64,000 nt of DNA from Pseudogymnoascus destructans (GCF_001641265.1 NW_020167520.1:1922001-1986000), one strand, 5' to 3'; positions 46,788 to 57,708 are shown, counted from the first letter of the stretch. Program-made: numbers and translations. The notes: generated by a model from the sequence alone, not told the origin.

Positions 46788-48266
46788 CTACGTCCTATAA
46801 TCCCCATTAATGGTCACATACTCATGACTGAAGTCGCATGTCCAGTAGTTTGCCTCTGCCTTCCCTGTTCCCAACCTAACCACAATCTCCAAATCCTCCA
46901 TCGCCAGAATCTCAGCCGCCCGCTCCTCATCCACAGCCTCAGGCTCTCCATTAACCAGGAGCTTCAGCTCCGCCGAGCCATCCGCCGGCACAAACGAGAC
47001 ATTCGTCTTGTCAGTCGCGATCTCCTCCACTTCATTAATCGGCAGTCCCGGCTCCGAGATCAGCGAGTACCCAGTAGCACAGAGGATCCGTCCCCAGTTC
47101 GCGTCCTTTCCGTACAGAGCCGTCTTGACGAGCGGCGACTTCGCAATCGTCGAAGCGACCTTGCGGGCGGCCTCGACGGTGGCAGACTCGGTGACGCGGA
47201 TGGTGACGAATTTTGTAGCGCCCTCGCCGTCGCGGACAACAAGCTTCGCGAGGTCCGTCGCGAATTCCGTGAGCACGGCTTGGAACTCCTTGTAATCCGG
47301 AGAGGAGGCCGATGTAATCTCTTGGCCGCCAGCAGCGCCGTTGGCGAAGAGCGCCACGGTATCGTTGGTGGATGTGTCACCATCGATAGAAATGCTGTTG
47401 AACGACGAGTCGACAGCGGAAGTAAGGAGGGTGGGGAGGAGTGTTGGGGAGATCGGCGCATCGGTTGCGATCATGCCGAGAAGAGTGGCCATATTAGGGT
47501 GTATCATGCCGGCGCCCTTTGTCATACCCGAGATGCGGTATTCCGTTGCTGGCGAAGACGACAAGGAGAAAGTGCGCGATATAAGTTTGGGGAAGGTGTC
47601 GGTAGTGCAGATTGCTGAGGCAGCGGCTAGCCAGTGCTCATGAGAAGAACCCAGTGCTTTGTGGGCTGCTGGGACACCGTCGAGAATCTTTTGGATGGGG
47701 AGCCTGTGTCATATGTTAGTGTGTGATCAATAACATAGGTGGCAGCCCAAATACCTCTGTCCGATAACACCAGTGCTCATTACTATAGAGCTTCCTCCCT
47801 TGCCATCGCCAGGCGCAGTAAAGCAGGCATCAGCTGCGGCGCCCATGCTCTCCGCGTCTTCTAAGCCGCCCTTTCCAGTAACAGCATTGGCACACCCCGA
47901 GTTGATAATAACCCCACGAATCCCAGTATTCTTCCTGCGGTTCAGCATATTCCTGCTAACAGTCACTGGAGCCGCTTGGAACTTGTTCTTTGTGAATACC
48001 GCAGCGGCGCCGCAGGGTGTTTCCGAGACTAGGAGGCCGATGTCTGGGTTGGACTTATTTGAAGGCTTAACTCCGACGTGAGTCCCTGAAACAAGGAATC
48101 CCCTTGGGTATTTGCCGCTTGTAGGAACATATTTTTGCTTCGCAGCTGGAATTGCTCCAGATATAGGAGCTGAATAGTTGCGGAGGGATTTGGGTGCTTT
48201 TTGTTGTACCGAGGGCCTTATCAGACCCTTTACGGCTGTTGATATTGAGGGGCCTTTGAGAGCCAT
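46788..48266 (-). CDS. ARG7: Mitochondrial bifunctional ornithine acetyltransferase / N-acetylglutamate synthase
   Basis: Exons 48266-47755 and 47703-46788 (475 aa); intron 47754-47704. An Arg/Ser/Lys-rich N-terminus of about 40 residues fits a matrix presequence. Family landmarks: KYPRGFLVSGTHVGVK, IINSGCANAVTGKGG, VMSTGVIGQRLPIQKI (joined across the intron), and the autoproteolysis site KGAGMIHPNMATLL, where cleavage between Ala and Thr creates the nucleophilic Thr of the beta chain. C-terminal motifs are SFNSISIDGDTSTNDT and YGKDANWGRI. The enzyme recycles the acetyl group from acetylornithine to glutamate in arginine synthesis. Divergent from ORC2. Confidence 0.97.
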
Positions 48267-48613
48267 TGAGTAGTGTGGTTGGGCTATAATAATGCAATGT
48301 CAGATACTTATACTGCAGTCATTTAGGGGCAAACAATTTTCTCCAAAACTTACATGCCAATCCTTTTATAAACAATGTTGGAGCTTGCGATGAAGAGTCA
48401 TGGCGATAACGGCCTGGCACTTTGTGGGGAACGTTTTGCAGGAACCGGAGAAACCTGGTGGCTAAACCCCGGCTAGACATCGCCCTGACGACGCGTTTGT
48501 TCCGTTTGTACCTGTTGTACCGCGTCGGGCTGTGGTCGCAGGGCTGAGGATTTGAGGACGAGCCGAGTTAAATTGTCTGAATGTGCCAATTCCTGGACTA
48601 AGGAGTCCTTTAG
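48267..48613. promoter_or_regulatory. Divergent promoter ARG7 / ORC2
   Basis: 347 bp between start codons. A basal arginine-control site is not recognisable by eye: I see no clear TGACTC core. Confidence 0.5.
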
Positions 48614-50461
48614 ATGACAATGAAACGCAAATCTTTTGTCGAAGAGGACGGTGACCTCGATGACGTATTGTCAAGAAAGAGAGCTCGGTCACCGCAACGA
48701 GATGATTTAAATGAGACCGATTTAAACGTTACCCCCTCGAAACCTCGATCCGCCAGACGGAAAACCAATGGGACCTCTATTGAGAAAATAGGCATTGGAT
48801 CCTTTGAAGATGCCATTACACAAGAATCCCTACCAATTGTCGAAGCGGTGACACCGAAAAGTGGCCGCGGACGACCCAAAGGAAGCAAGAACTTTCCAAA
48901 ACCTGATGGCGCAACACCAACACCGAAGAAGCTGCCCAAAGGGAAGACTCTCTTTGCTACGCCATCCAAGCCTCTGGGCCTTCTCACTCCGTCCAAGGCG
49001 CGCCATGCGGCAGATCGCTCCGCCCGCCGGAAAAGCACTCGGACATTGATCGAGAGGACTATAAACGGGGAGGCCAGCTCTGACGAAGACGATGATATTA
49101 TTTCTCGATACATATACGACTCTGACAAGGAAGAGCAGGCCGATGCTGGCGAAAGTGAACCTGTCCAACCCGACGGCGGACCAGCCGAGCCAGCTGTTCC
49201 AGAAACACCCTCAAAAAGGGGTCGTGGCCGTCCAAAGGGTTCAAAGAACCGCATCCGTACACCCAGTCCTCCCCGAGATATGCCCCCACACGAGCTATTC
49301 TTTGCACAGAATCGGGGTGCGGCAATGAAAACCTCGAATAATAACCTCTCATCTCTTCGGCTTCTGGATCACGAAGAATACTTTACGCTTCTACGCTCCT
49401 ACGAAGACCCCCACGCAAAGGACCTGGAGTTTCTGAGCTCTATCCATGCCCGCTCATTCCCGCAGTGGGACTTTGAACTAAGCCAGAATTTTAATATATG
49501 TCTCTATGGCTGGGGTTCAAAGCGCGAGCTCCTCACGTCATATGCGAATCACATATATGCTCAAAACAACGAAGCCAAAATCGTGGTAGTCAATGGGTAT
49601 AACCCAAGCACATCCATGCGCGACGTTCTCAACACGATATTCTCACTAATCCCCAACGCCCCCAAGAAACTCGGAACCCAACCATCCGAAGTCCTCGACC
49701 GCCTCCTCACCCACCTCTCCACATCCGATGTACGTATCACGCTCCTCGTGCACTCTCTTGACGGCCAACCCATCCGCCGAGCAGCCACGCAGTCTCTATT
49801 CGCGCGCCTAGCCGCACACCCTCAAATCAGCATCATCGCCTCCACAGACCACCCGTCCTTTCCCCTGCTCTGGGACAGCTCGGCACGAACATCTTTCAAC
49901 TTCCTATTCCACGATTGCACGACCTTCTCAACGTACTCTGCAGAAGTTGATGTCGTTGACAGCGTACTCCAGCTCCTAGGCCGTAGCGGGCGCAGGGTCG
50001 GCGGGAAGGAGGGAGTCGGTTTCGTCTTGAGGAGTTTGCCAGTTAATGCGAGGAGCTTGTTTAAGATCCTCTGCGTGGAGCAGTTGATGGTTATGGATGC
50101 TGGTGGGGGGATGGATGGTTTTGGCGGCGCTGGTGATGAGAATGGTGATGAGGGGCATCTTGGAGAACGGATGGGGGGTTCTAGATCGGCTGAGGTTGGG
50201 GTGGAGTATAGGACCTTATACCAGAAGGCTGTGGAGGACTTTGTGTGTGGTGATGAGGTGTCGTTTAGGAGCTTGTTGAAGGAGTATGTTTCCCCTATGC
50301 TTAACTTGCGAGACGTGCAAGGAACAATGCTGACAATTTACTACAGATTCCATGACCATCAGATGATCACGTCCCGCAAAGATGCTCTAGGAACCGAAAT
50401 CCTCTCCATTCCATTCAGGAGAGAGGAACTGGAAGCTATCTTGGAGGACTTGATGAGCTAA
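48614..50461 (+). CDS. ORC2: Origin recognition complex subunit 2
   Basis: Single exon, 615 aa. Two AT-hook-like motifs (GRGRPKGSKN) lie near residues 84 and 200 in a long basic/acidic disordered N-terminus. The ORC2 AAA-like and winged-helix region begins about residue 235 (FTLLRSYEDPHAKDLEFL), with PQWDFELSQNFNICLYGWGSKRELL and ITLLVHSLDGQPIR, then WDSSARTSFNFLFHDCTTF. YGWGSK is the ORC2 version of the P-loop. ORC2 helps mark replication origins. The coding strand is C-rich to about 49980 and G-rich after it. A glycine-rich insert (MDAGGGMDGFGGAG) marks the switch. Confidence 0.94.
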   Translation: MTMKRKSFVEEDGDLDDVLSRKRARSPQRDDLNETDLNVTPSKPRSARRKTNGTSIEKIGIGSFEDAITQESLPIVEAVTPKSGRGRPKGSKNFPKPDGATPTPKKLPKGKTLFATPSKPLGLLTPSKARHAADRSARRKSTRTLIERTINGEASSDEDDDIISRYIYDSDKEEQADAGESEPVQPDGGPAEPAVPETPSKRGRGRPKGSKNRIRTPSPPRDMPPHELFFAQNRGAAMKTSNNNLSSLRLLDHEEYFTLLRSYEDPHAKDLEFLSSIHARSFPQWDFELSQNFNICLYGWGSKRELLTSYANHIYAQNNEAKIVVVNGYNPSTSMRDVLNTIFSLIPNAPKKLGTQPSEVLDRLLTHLSTSDVRITLLVHSLDGQPIRRAATQSLFARLAAHPQISIIASTDHPSFPLLWDSSARTSFNFLFHDCTTFSTYSAEVDVVDSVLQLLGRSGRRVGGKEGVGFVLRSLPVNARSLFKILCVEQLMVMDAGGGMDGFGGAGDENGDEGHLGERMGGSRSAEVGVEYRTLYQKAVEDFVCGDEVSFRSLLKEYVSPMLNLRDVQGTMLTIYYRFHDHQMITSRKDALGTEILSIPFRREELEAILEDLMS

Positions 50462-50704
50462 ACTGATACCACATATTTGTATTTATTAGAGGGTTTCAAG
50501 CGCAGGTGTTTGGCTTGGTACAGGTGCATAGTAGGAGTTTGAGAATAGATTGTTGGGTTGTAGGAACCCATGACAGAACATCCGACATGAGTCCCAGAAA
50601 TCTCTACTCACTTCGCGTGACTTTTGCTTCGTTCTCGTTCAATGATTTACAAGCCTCGAAGAAAAGCGCCATGAATATCTGGCATTGGAGTGACGGCGAG
50701 ACGT

Positions 50705-51282
50705 TTAATTGCTCGGATGGCTTTCGGGGTAAGCTCCTCCTCTATCCGCCCCTTGTCCCTTTCTGTTAGAAGTAGCAAGCACCTACATAAGTTGTTTAGT
50801 TAGCCCGGATCTAATAAAGGGTTACATGAACTTACAACATGATCTCTCCACATAAATAATGTCATGCCCAGATTGTGCCGGTTTTCCAAACTCTTTTGGT
50901 CATCGTCTACCACAACTTGGTACTCATTGAAAAGATTCCATTCCTCGGTATCTTCAGGGCCGTCACTCTCATTTGGAGCAAGTGTGCTACTTAAGAGCCG
51001 ATGTTCGCCCACATCTGGAACGTCTTGCGGCACGTATTTAGAAGAGCCGGCACTGTCGAGCAGGTCTCTGAAAGCCGCATTCGAGTCGTCGTTGATCTCC
51101 ACGCCATCTCGTTCATCAATCAACTTTCTAACAGCCGCTTTCCATGCTATCGTCAATCGTTCAGCTCCGGCATCTAGAGGATAGTTCCCATCAAGCACAC
51201 TGGATGACTTGAGATTCCGGAACGACCACGTAGCCAAATTAGTGCCATGCAGCCTAATGGGTGAGCGACGCCGCCGTGACAA
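50705..51282 (-). CDS. Unknown acidic protein, start codon unresolved
   Basis: Two exons are visible: up to 51282..50836 and 50782-50705; intron 50835-50783 (GTAAGTTC...TATGTAG) links them in phase 0. The upstream frame is closed by a stop just before 51282, and the only start-like codon there is TTG. An additional 5' exon or a later start is therefore likely. The visible sequence has LDGNYPLDAGAERLTIAWKA, then a hydrophilic acidic segment (DGPEDTEEWNLFNEYQVVVDDD) and NRHNLGMTLFMWRDHV. I do not recognise the family. The good donor site supports a real transcript. Confidence 0.45.
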
Positions 51283-51848
51283 TAATCAGGTTGTCCTTCT
51301 CAGTTTCGGATGCGCAGCTATGGCGGCTCTAGGCTAAACTGTGCCTAAAATTGCTACTGTGTGACCTTTCTACGCCCTTTATTTCATAACTGCATTCCAT
51401 TAGGCTGCGTCATGGGGGACCGACTCCAGACCATACCATGGTCCGGTCCGGTCCCAAATCTTCAGACCAGACCGTGGTCTGGTCTGAAGCCAATGACTTG
51501 GTTCAAGGCACGTTGGATGGATGGTTTTAGCTGAGGGGCTACTTCGGGCGTTTTCTGCCCATTAACTTAACCCTTGTGGTTTGATGTGACACCTCGCATG
51601 GCTCACGTATGGCGGATCATGGAAAATAAGAGCAAGGCACCACCTGAACAAGGTACATAAGCTAAGATGCCAGAGCCTACAGCATAATTGTGAGGGTGAT
51701 GTCGTCGTCGGCCATAGTTACTCTAGTTTCATATATCACGTGCTGATAAGGAGGAAACGTCCTGTTGCAGCAAGTGCTTGTTCATCAGACAGCAGCGTCA
51801 GAACCATTGCGCAAAACAGCCTCACAACCCCTCCTAGCATCTTCTAAT
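51283..51848. promoter_or_regulatory. GET4 promoter region with a 30-bp palindrome
   Basis: 566 bp. It includes the hairpin at 51460-51489 and a TCACGTG element at about 51736, roughly 110 bp before the GET4 start. Confidence 0.55.
51460..51489. repeat. Perfect 14-bp-arm inverted repeat
   Basis: Arms CTTCAGACCAGACC and GGTCTGGTCTGAAG separated by 2 nt. A related imperfect CCATGGTCCGGTCC series lies 20 bp upstream. It could extrude as a cruciform, fold as RNA, or bind a dimeric factor. Confidence 0.93.
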
Positions 51849-52948
51849 ATGAGTTCCAAAATTGAGAAAATCATCACTCGGCTACAATCGAAGTATGAAA
51901 TGCCCGTCTTTCCGTCAACAGCAACCCTAACTAACGGTGACCAGGATTACTGAAGGCCAGTTCTACGAAGCTCAGCAGCAGACCCGCGTCGTTGCGTCTC
52001 GGTATATCAAGGCCAAGGACTGGCCCGCCGCCATTGATATTTTATATAATGTTGCCTCTTCACTGCTGAAGGCGGAGCAAGGCGGATCGGGGGGTGACCT
52101 CAGCATCTTACTCGTCGACGTCTACAAGCAAGCCGAGCTCGTGCCCGACGCAGCCAACAAGGGCAAGCTGCTCACTCTTCTACGGCTCTTCGACCCAGAG
52201 GAGCCAACGAGAAAGAAGTTTATAACCGAGATGATTGGGTATGCACAGCCCCTTCTCTTCATACTCCCCAGAACCATTGAAATCACAACTAACACCACCC
52301 AGATGGTCCGCCAAATTCGGCTCCTACCCCGCCGGCGAACCAGAACTTCACCACGTCACCGGATCCCTCTACGCCTCCGAACACGACGTCTATGACGCAG
52401 AACGCCACCTCCTCCTCGGCACGAAAGACTCGGCCCCCCTCCTCGCAAACCTCGAGTACGACTGGTACGCCACCGACGACTCCCACACAGCCGCGACATA
52501 CGCCGCCCGCGCCGTCCTCCCCTACCTCCTCCTCGGCAACGTGCGCGACGCCTCCACCGCTCTCCAACTCTTCACCACGCGCCTGGCATCCTCGAACCCC
52601 TCCCTTGTGGTGCAAGACGTTAAGGCGTCAAAATCGGGGACAAAAGTCTACCCCTCGCTCCCTCTCCTCAACTTCCTCACTCTCCTCGTGGCGGCGGTAG
52701 AAAAGGGGGCCGCGGATCTGTTTAGACAGTTAAAGATCCACTATGCGTTGCTTATCAAGGAGGCGACGGGGTGGGATGAGGCGCTGGAGAGTATTGCGGA
52801 GATGTACTTTGGGATTGCGAGGCCAAGACAGGGGAATCCGCTGTTTGATATGATGGGGAGCATGTTTGGGGCGCCGCAGGCGCCGAAGAAACAGCCGAAG
52901 AGGGTGGGTGCGGCTTCGGGTGCGCCGGCGGTGGAGGGGCTAGATTAG
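51849..52948 (+). CDS. GET4: GET complex subunit Get4
   Basis: Three exons, 51849-51892, 51945-52238 and 52303-52948 (327 aa); introns 51893-51944 and 52239-52302. The alpha-helical repeat fold is seen as GQFYEAQQQTRVVASRYIKA, WPAAIDILYNVASSLLKAEQ, LSILLVDVYKQAELV, LTLLRLFDPEEPTRKKFITE and WSAKFGSYPAGEPELHH. The conserved C-terminal region is YPSLPLLNFLTLLVAAVEKG, then FRQLKIHYALLIKEATGWDE and AEMYFGI. Get4 with Get5 hands tail-anchored proteins from Sgt2 to the Get3 ATPase for ER insertion. The coding strand switches from C-rich to G-rich codons near 52690. Confidence 0.93.
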
Positions 52949-53109
52949 ATGGTCGTGTGAAAGATGATACCAATGCAACACGTTTTAGAATGTCTGTATG
53001 AGCTCGTAACTGAACCTTGGTAGCTGGGTATCTTAAAACTCCATGGCCCCCTCTCATTATCCTACCCTTCCATCATCTTCAAACAGCAATCTATCAGCCC
53101 ATCCTCCCA

Positions 53110-53757
53110 TCACCGCAATCCCACCTCCTCGCTCTCAGCCTCATACATCCAATCATCCTCCGCAAGCTGCGCTACGTTCCCCCTCAACACCCCCCTCACA
53201 GCCTCCAGTAGTTCCGCCGGCTCGCTCGGCGCCCGATTCCGATCTCGCAGATGATGCTTCACCGCATCCGCGACCCTCTGTCTCTCTTCTACGCACAAAT
53301 TAGCACTGCACTGCACTCCACCCTCTCCCTTCCCCCAGGGCATCACCAAAACAAGAAAGAAAACAGAAAAACTCACTCCCCCCCCCTCCGTCCCCCTCCT
53401 CCTCCCCCCGCCCCTCAAGCAACATCCCCACCGGATCCCCCACCTCAAACTCCCCACTCGCGTCCCTCACCACTATCCCCCCCCCCCCGCCTCCTCCGCC
53501 TGATAAATCAAACCCCCCTCCACTCCCCAATACCAACGTCGAACCGCTCGTCACAGACGCGCTGGCTGATGTACTCCTCGACAACGCGGGGGGTGCGCGA
53601 ACGGGGTCTCCGCTGCGCGTGGTGGGGGGGCGGCGCGAGAGTTGTGCTTGGAAGAGGTTGCGCCGGATGGGGCGGGGGTCGGCGGCTGCCGCGGAGGCGG
53701 GGGGGGGGTGGTGTGGGAGGGGTGGGGGTGTAGGCCGCGGGGGCGTTGGGAGGCCAT
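53110..53757 (-). CDS. Unknown protein, frame interrupted at a poly-C/G tract
   Basis: The ATG at 53757 begins MASQRPRGLHPHPSHTTPPPP and then meets a run of ten C on the coding strand (53699-53708). Beyond it the original frame runs on to a stop near 53551. One base more would continue as ASAAAADPRPIRRNLFQAQL SRRP..., a frame that stays open to 53377 and splices (intron 53376-53289, GTGAGT...CGTAG) to 53288-53110. The last exon encodes KERQRVADAVKHHLRDRN ... NVAQLAEDDWMYEAE. In the corrected frame the protein is 186 aa. I do not recognise the family. Alternatives are a real inactivation, an unseen start in the second frame or an assembly error. Confidence 0.5.
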
Positions 53758-54170
53758 TTCTACGATGTGGTGCGGGGATGGCGCGTGGTAGAGAGAGTAG
53801 TTTGGTGATGCGGGTTGGGTGGTATGTGGTATGGTGGTGGTTTTGTCGCGGGTGGGATAGTTATATGTGTGTGTCTTTTTGGTCTCTATGGCGCGGCCAT
53901 TTTAGGTGTGTTCAGGTGTTAGGGGATATTTCTGTTGTTGTGGAAATGTTATGATTGATCCTGTTGAGGGGATAGTCGGATGCACGATCGATAAGATAGC
54001 GGGATGTGGGGTCACTGCAGTGGTGCTCAAGCTCCTAACGCCCGTCCATCGACAAGGCTGTCCCGCCAGCCTCCTCACCTCTTCCCAATCGCACAGCTTT
54101 CGCAACCCCCCCATTTTTTATACAGCTCCCAATGTAACCATATTCAAGATATCCTCTAACCATTCTAACC
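53758..54170. promoter_or_regulatory. Divergent promoter, unknown gene / RAI1
   Basis: 413 bp. G/T-rich on the plus strand to about 53880; no TATA box visible. Confidence 0.4.
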
Positions 54171-55677
54171 ATGGAAAACCCAAAAGCAACCCTCCCCATC
54201 CACCCCCCCCACCGCTGGACCGGCCCCAGCGCCCCCATGAAGCGCCCCAAAGAAATCGCCTGCTTCTCCTACACCCCCTCCCACGAATACCGTCCCGACG
54301 CGTCGGGGCTGCGGTACTACTACCCCCCCCGCCTCGGCGCGGACCTGTGTAAGGGGTTTGAGACGTTTGAGAAGCTGGATGAGAGCACGGATGACCATTT
54401 GGAGAGTTTGTTGAGGACGATTGTGGGGGTGGAGAGGGAGAGGGGGGGGAGATGTGAGGCGGATGTTGTGACGTGGAGGGGGATGATGACGAAGTTGTTG
54501 GCGTGTCCGTTTGAGGATCGGGATGGGTGAGTGGGTGTTTGTTTGTGTTTTGGGGGTTTTGGGGAGGGGGGAGGCTGATTGTGTGTGCTGGTGTTGTAGG
54601 TTTGAGATGAATGCTACGTTTTACCAAGTTAGTAGTCCTTGATCTGTGGTGGGGGATGATGGCTAACAATTGTGAAGGGCACGATGTATGAATCACAACT
54701 CGCGGCTCTTATTCATAAACTAACGCGCACAGATATATCGAAGAGAGCCACGAATATAAAGCACAAAGACAAGCGCGACAGAGCAGGGTTCAAACAGCCC
54801 CAGGCCGGCCGAGTCAAGACATGATGTCCTACTGGGGTGCGTCCCCCTCATTTCTACTCTAGAAGCGTTATACTGGGAGAAATACACAATACTCACCGTC
54901 CACCCCACAGGCTACAAATTCGAAACCCTCTCCCTCCTCCCCGACACCTGGGACGCCACATCCCGCGAGTACATCGAAGGGCGCGAAGAGCAAATCGTCA
55001 ACAACGCCGCGCAATACTGTTCCGTCGTACAAACCGGCATCGGTGACACCTCCCTCATCATCGGCGGCGAGATCGACGCAAGTACGTCCCCCCCTCCCCC
55101 TCCCCCCCCATTCCCCTCTCCTATCCACCACCTCCAGCCAGTCAGAGACTTAACTACCCCCCCCAGTCTGGGACTCCAAACCCCCCCCCCGACCAGCCAA
55201 ACCAACTTCGTCGAGCTCAAAACCTCTCTCGACCCCTCCAGCCCCCGCGACTTGCAAGCATTCGAACGCAAACTCCTCAAATTCTGGCTTCAATCCTTCC
55301 TTTTAGGGGTCCCCAAGATAATCGTCGGATTCCGCTCCGCCAACGGTCAACTACGACGGCTAGAGGAGCTGGAGACGGCCAAGATTCCGGGGATCGTGAA
55401 GAAGAGGGGGGGGTGGGATGGGAATGTCGCGGTGAATTTCGGGGCGGGTGTATTAAGTTTCTTGAAGGGGACGGTGAATAGTGAGGGGGTTTGGAGGATT
55501 AGAAGGGGGGAGAGGAGTGGGGTTGTGGAGTGTTGGAAGGTGGAGGAGGTTGGGCATGGGGGGATTTTGTCGGAGGAGTTTATTAATTGGAGGGTTAAGC
55601 TTGCGTTGAAGGAGAGGGGGCAGGGTGAGGTGCAGAGCGAGGTGCAAAGCGAGGGGCAGGAGGGCGGGGAGGCGTAG
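54171..55677 (+). CDS. RAI1: RAI1/DXO-family decapping and pyrophosphohydrolase enzyme, frame broken at a C10 run
   Basis: Exons 54171-54526, 54600-54627, 54678-54685 (8 nt), 54733-54836, 54911-55081 and 55167-55677. Motifs: RPKEIACFSYTPSHEYR, LRYYYPP, MNATFYQGTIYIEESHEYK (built from three exons including the microexon), MMSYWGYKFETLSLLP, and GGEIDA with WDSKP. Catalytic-region motifs are FVELKTSLDP, FERKLLKFWLQSFLLGVPKI and IVGFR. The reading frame between WDSKP and FVELKTS is off by one base across C10 at 55181-55190; with one more C the protein is 392 aa, normal for the family. Retaining intron 55082-55166 also gives an open frame (420 aa) but loses WDSKP. RAI1 removes faulty 5' caps and stimulates the Rat1 exonuclease in the nucleus. 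Confidence 0.85.
54678..54685 (+). other. RAI1: 8-nt microexon of RAI1
   Basis: Between acceptor TGTGAAG and donor GTATGAAT, the octamer GGCACGAT is required to read FEMNATFYQ-GTI-YIEESHEYK. Without it the family's conserved NATxxQGTxxIEExHEYK block is broken. Confidence 0.7.
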
Positions 55678-55982
55678 CCATGGAGACGGGGAGGGTGGTG
55701 TATCATTATATAAGTGATTGGTATAAACATATTCGTATGATGTTGCGTATACTGTACTGTATATATATATATTATTATTATAACCAAAGCTTCTGACTCC
55801 CATTTCTACAATTTTCGTCATTTCATCTCCCACCCATTACGTCTCGCGCACCGCGCATATAGACTTCCACCCCTCTTATTAAATATACAAAACGCCATCT
55901 GCACCGCGACACCTATGTCACTCTCCACCACCACGTCACTAGGACTCGATACCCCAGCAACTCATCTATCATCACTTCCTCT

Positions 55983-57092
55983 TCAAATCTTCTTCTTCGT
56001 CTCCCCCCCATAACTCCTATCATCCTTCCCCTCCACGTCACCCTGAATCCTCTCCATCTCCTTAACCTGCCTCTCCCACTCCTTCGCCCCCATCTTACTC
56101 TCCTTAGAGAACAACTCGGCATTCGGCTTGCGATAACTCCCTCCCACGCGATCCCACAGCGTAAAATATTGCCCGTAGTTGTAGTTAAAGTACAGATGAT
56201 GCATCGTATGACACGCCGCGCCATTGATCACAGGGGACTGCATCACGAACTCCCCATCGTGGATCAGGATCGTCCACATGTTGATAAAGATGAACAAGCC
56301 TACATACGCCACCTTTTGTAGGGGGAAGATGAAGGGGAACACATGATACGGAATCGACTGCACAAACCCATCAAGCGGGTGAAACGCATGCGACGCGAAC
56401 GGCGTGGGCATAATCCACTTATGATGCGGCTTATGGAGCGTCTTATAAATCGCCGGATAATGCAACCCGCGATGAATAAGATAAATAAAGAAATCCGTGA
56501 AGAAGAGAAAGGCGGGGAACTGCGCGAAATTGTACCACGTCCCCGGCCCCTCGGCGGTGGTGTCGTAGAGCTTGGAGTAGCCGCGGCACTCGGCGACGAA
56601 GCAGGCGGCGGTGAGGAGGGACATGACGGGCATGGCGGTGTTGGCTTGGGTCATTTCGAGGCGGACTTGGTTTTTGAGGAATTTGGGGTGCGAGAAGGTC
56701 GCGTGGTCGAAGAGGAAGTAGTAGGATGCTGTGGCGACGATGAAGTAGAGGGCTAGGCCGAAGATCCTGGGAGGGGGGGGTTAGCACTTGCTGGGTGGGT
56801 GGTTTAGGGGGGGTGGGGGGGGGAATTGGGCATACCAGGTGATTGCGAACAGCGAGATGAACTGCCGCCAGATGTAGTCGCGTGGCCAGGCACTCATGTA
56901 CGCCGCCGCGCTCGGGGCGAAGTTGAGATACGTACTCGCGGGCTCGTAGATCCACGTCGAAGCCAGGGTGTCGAGGGTCTGGTTGTTCAGGCCGCTGCCG
57001 GCGAGGTCGAAGGGGGCCGGGCCGGCGGGGAGGAGGTAGGCGTAGGCATAGTCGAGGGCGAAGGTGTCGACGACCTCGAGGGCGATGTCCAT
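55983..57092 (-). CDS. ERG3: C-5 sterol desaturase
   Basis: Exons 57092-56836 and 56766-55983 (346 aa); intron 56835-56767 (GTATGC...CCCAG). Several hydrophobic helices flank the three histidine boxes of the fatty-acid-hydroxylase/sterol-desaturase family: HRGLHY, HKPHHKW and HTMHH, which bind the di-iron centre. Other landmarks are ASYYFLFDHATFSHPKFLKNQV and YGQYFTLWDRVGGSYR. The enzyme introduces the C-5(6) double bond in late ergosterol synthesis in the ER. Coding composition flips from C-rich to G-rich about two-fifths in (near 56500). A TCACGTGA site lies about 260 bp upstream. Confidence 0.95.
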
Positions 57093-57377
57093 TGCTGCGG
57101 CGGAGGTCGGGGGGCTGTGGGAAAGGAGAAGTGAAGGCGGTCTTTTGTGGTGGGTGATGGAGGAAGGAAGAGGAATTGAATTTGGGGGGGGGGGGGAGGG
57201 CCTGGTTAATATGAAAGAAGAATGATTATTGTACGAATACGGGGAATCGGATTGACTTGACCCCTGTCGCGGCGTGGTTATCTAATCAATCGATCTCTGG
57301 GTTTTTTCGTACTCGGGTTGGGTTGGAAGGGTTAGGGGGGATTGGATGGCTGGTCACGTGATGGTATGAAGATATTC

Positions 57378-57708
57378 GTTGGACTAGGTACGGAGTTACG
57401 GAGTAGTTAGTTAAGATAACTAAGTCAAGTTAGTGTTGGACTAGGTAGTTAGTTAGTTAAGATAACTAAGTTAACTAAGTTAGTGTTGGACTAGGTAGTT
57501 AGTTAGTTAAGATAACTAAGTTAACTAAGTCAAGTTAGTGTTGGACTAGGTGGTAGTTAGTTAGGATAACTAAGTTAACTAAGTCAAGTTAGTGTTGGAC
57601 TAGGTAGTTAGTTAGTTAAGATAACTAAGTTAACTAAGTCAAGTTAGTGTTGGACTAGGTAGTTAGTTAGTTAGGATAACTAAGTTAACTAAGTCAAGTT
57701 AGTTAACT
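57378..57708. repeat. Six-copy ~53-bp tandem repeat
   Basis: Copies start GTTGGACTAGGT at roughly 57378, 57434, 57486, 57539, 57593 and 57649. Each contains AGTTAGTTAAGATAACTAAG-like internal palindromes (TTAACTAAGTTAA). Confidence 0.93.

Noticed and set aside
48610..49254. 214-codon minus-strand frame opposite the ORC2 N-terminus
   Set aside because: Antisense shadow; the sense frame carries AT-hooks and the ORC2 domain.
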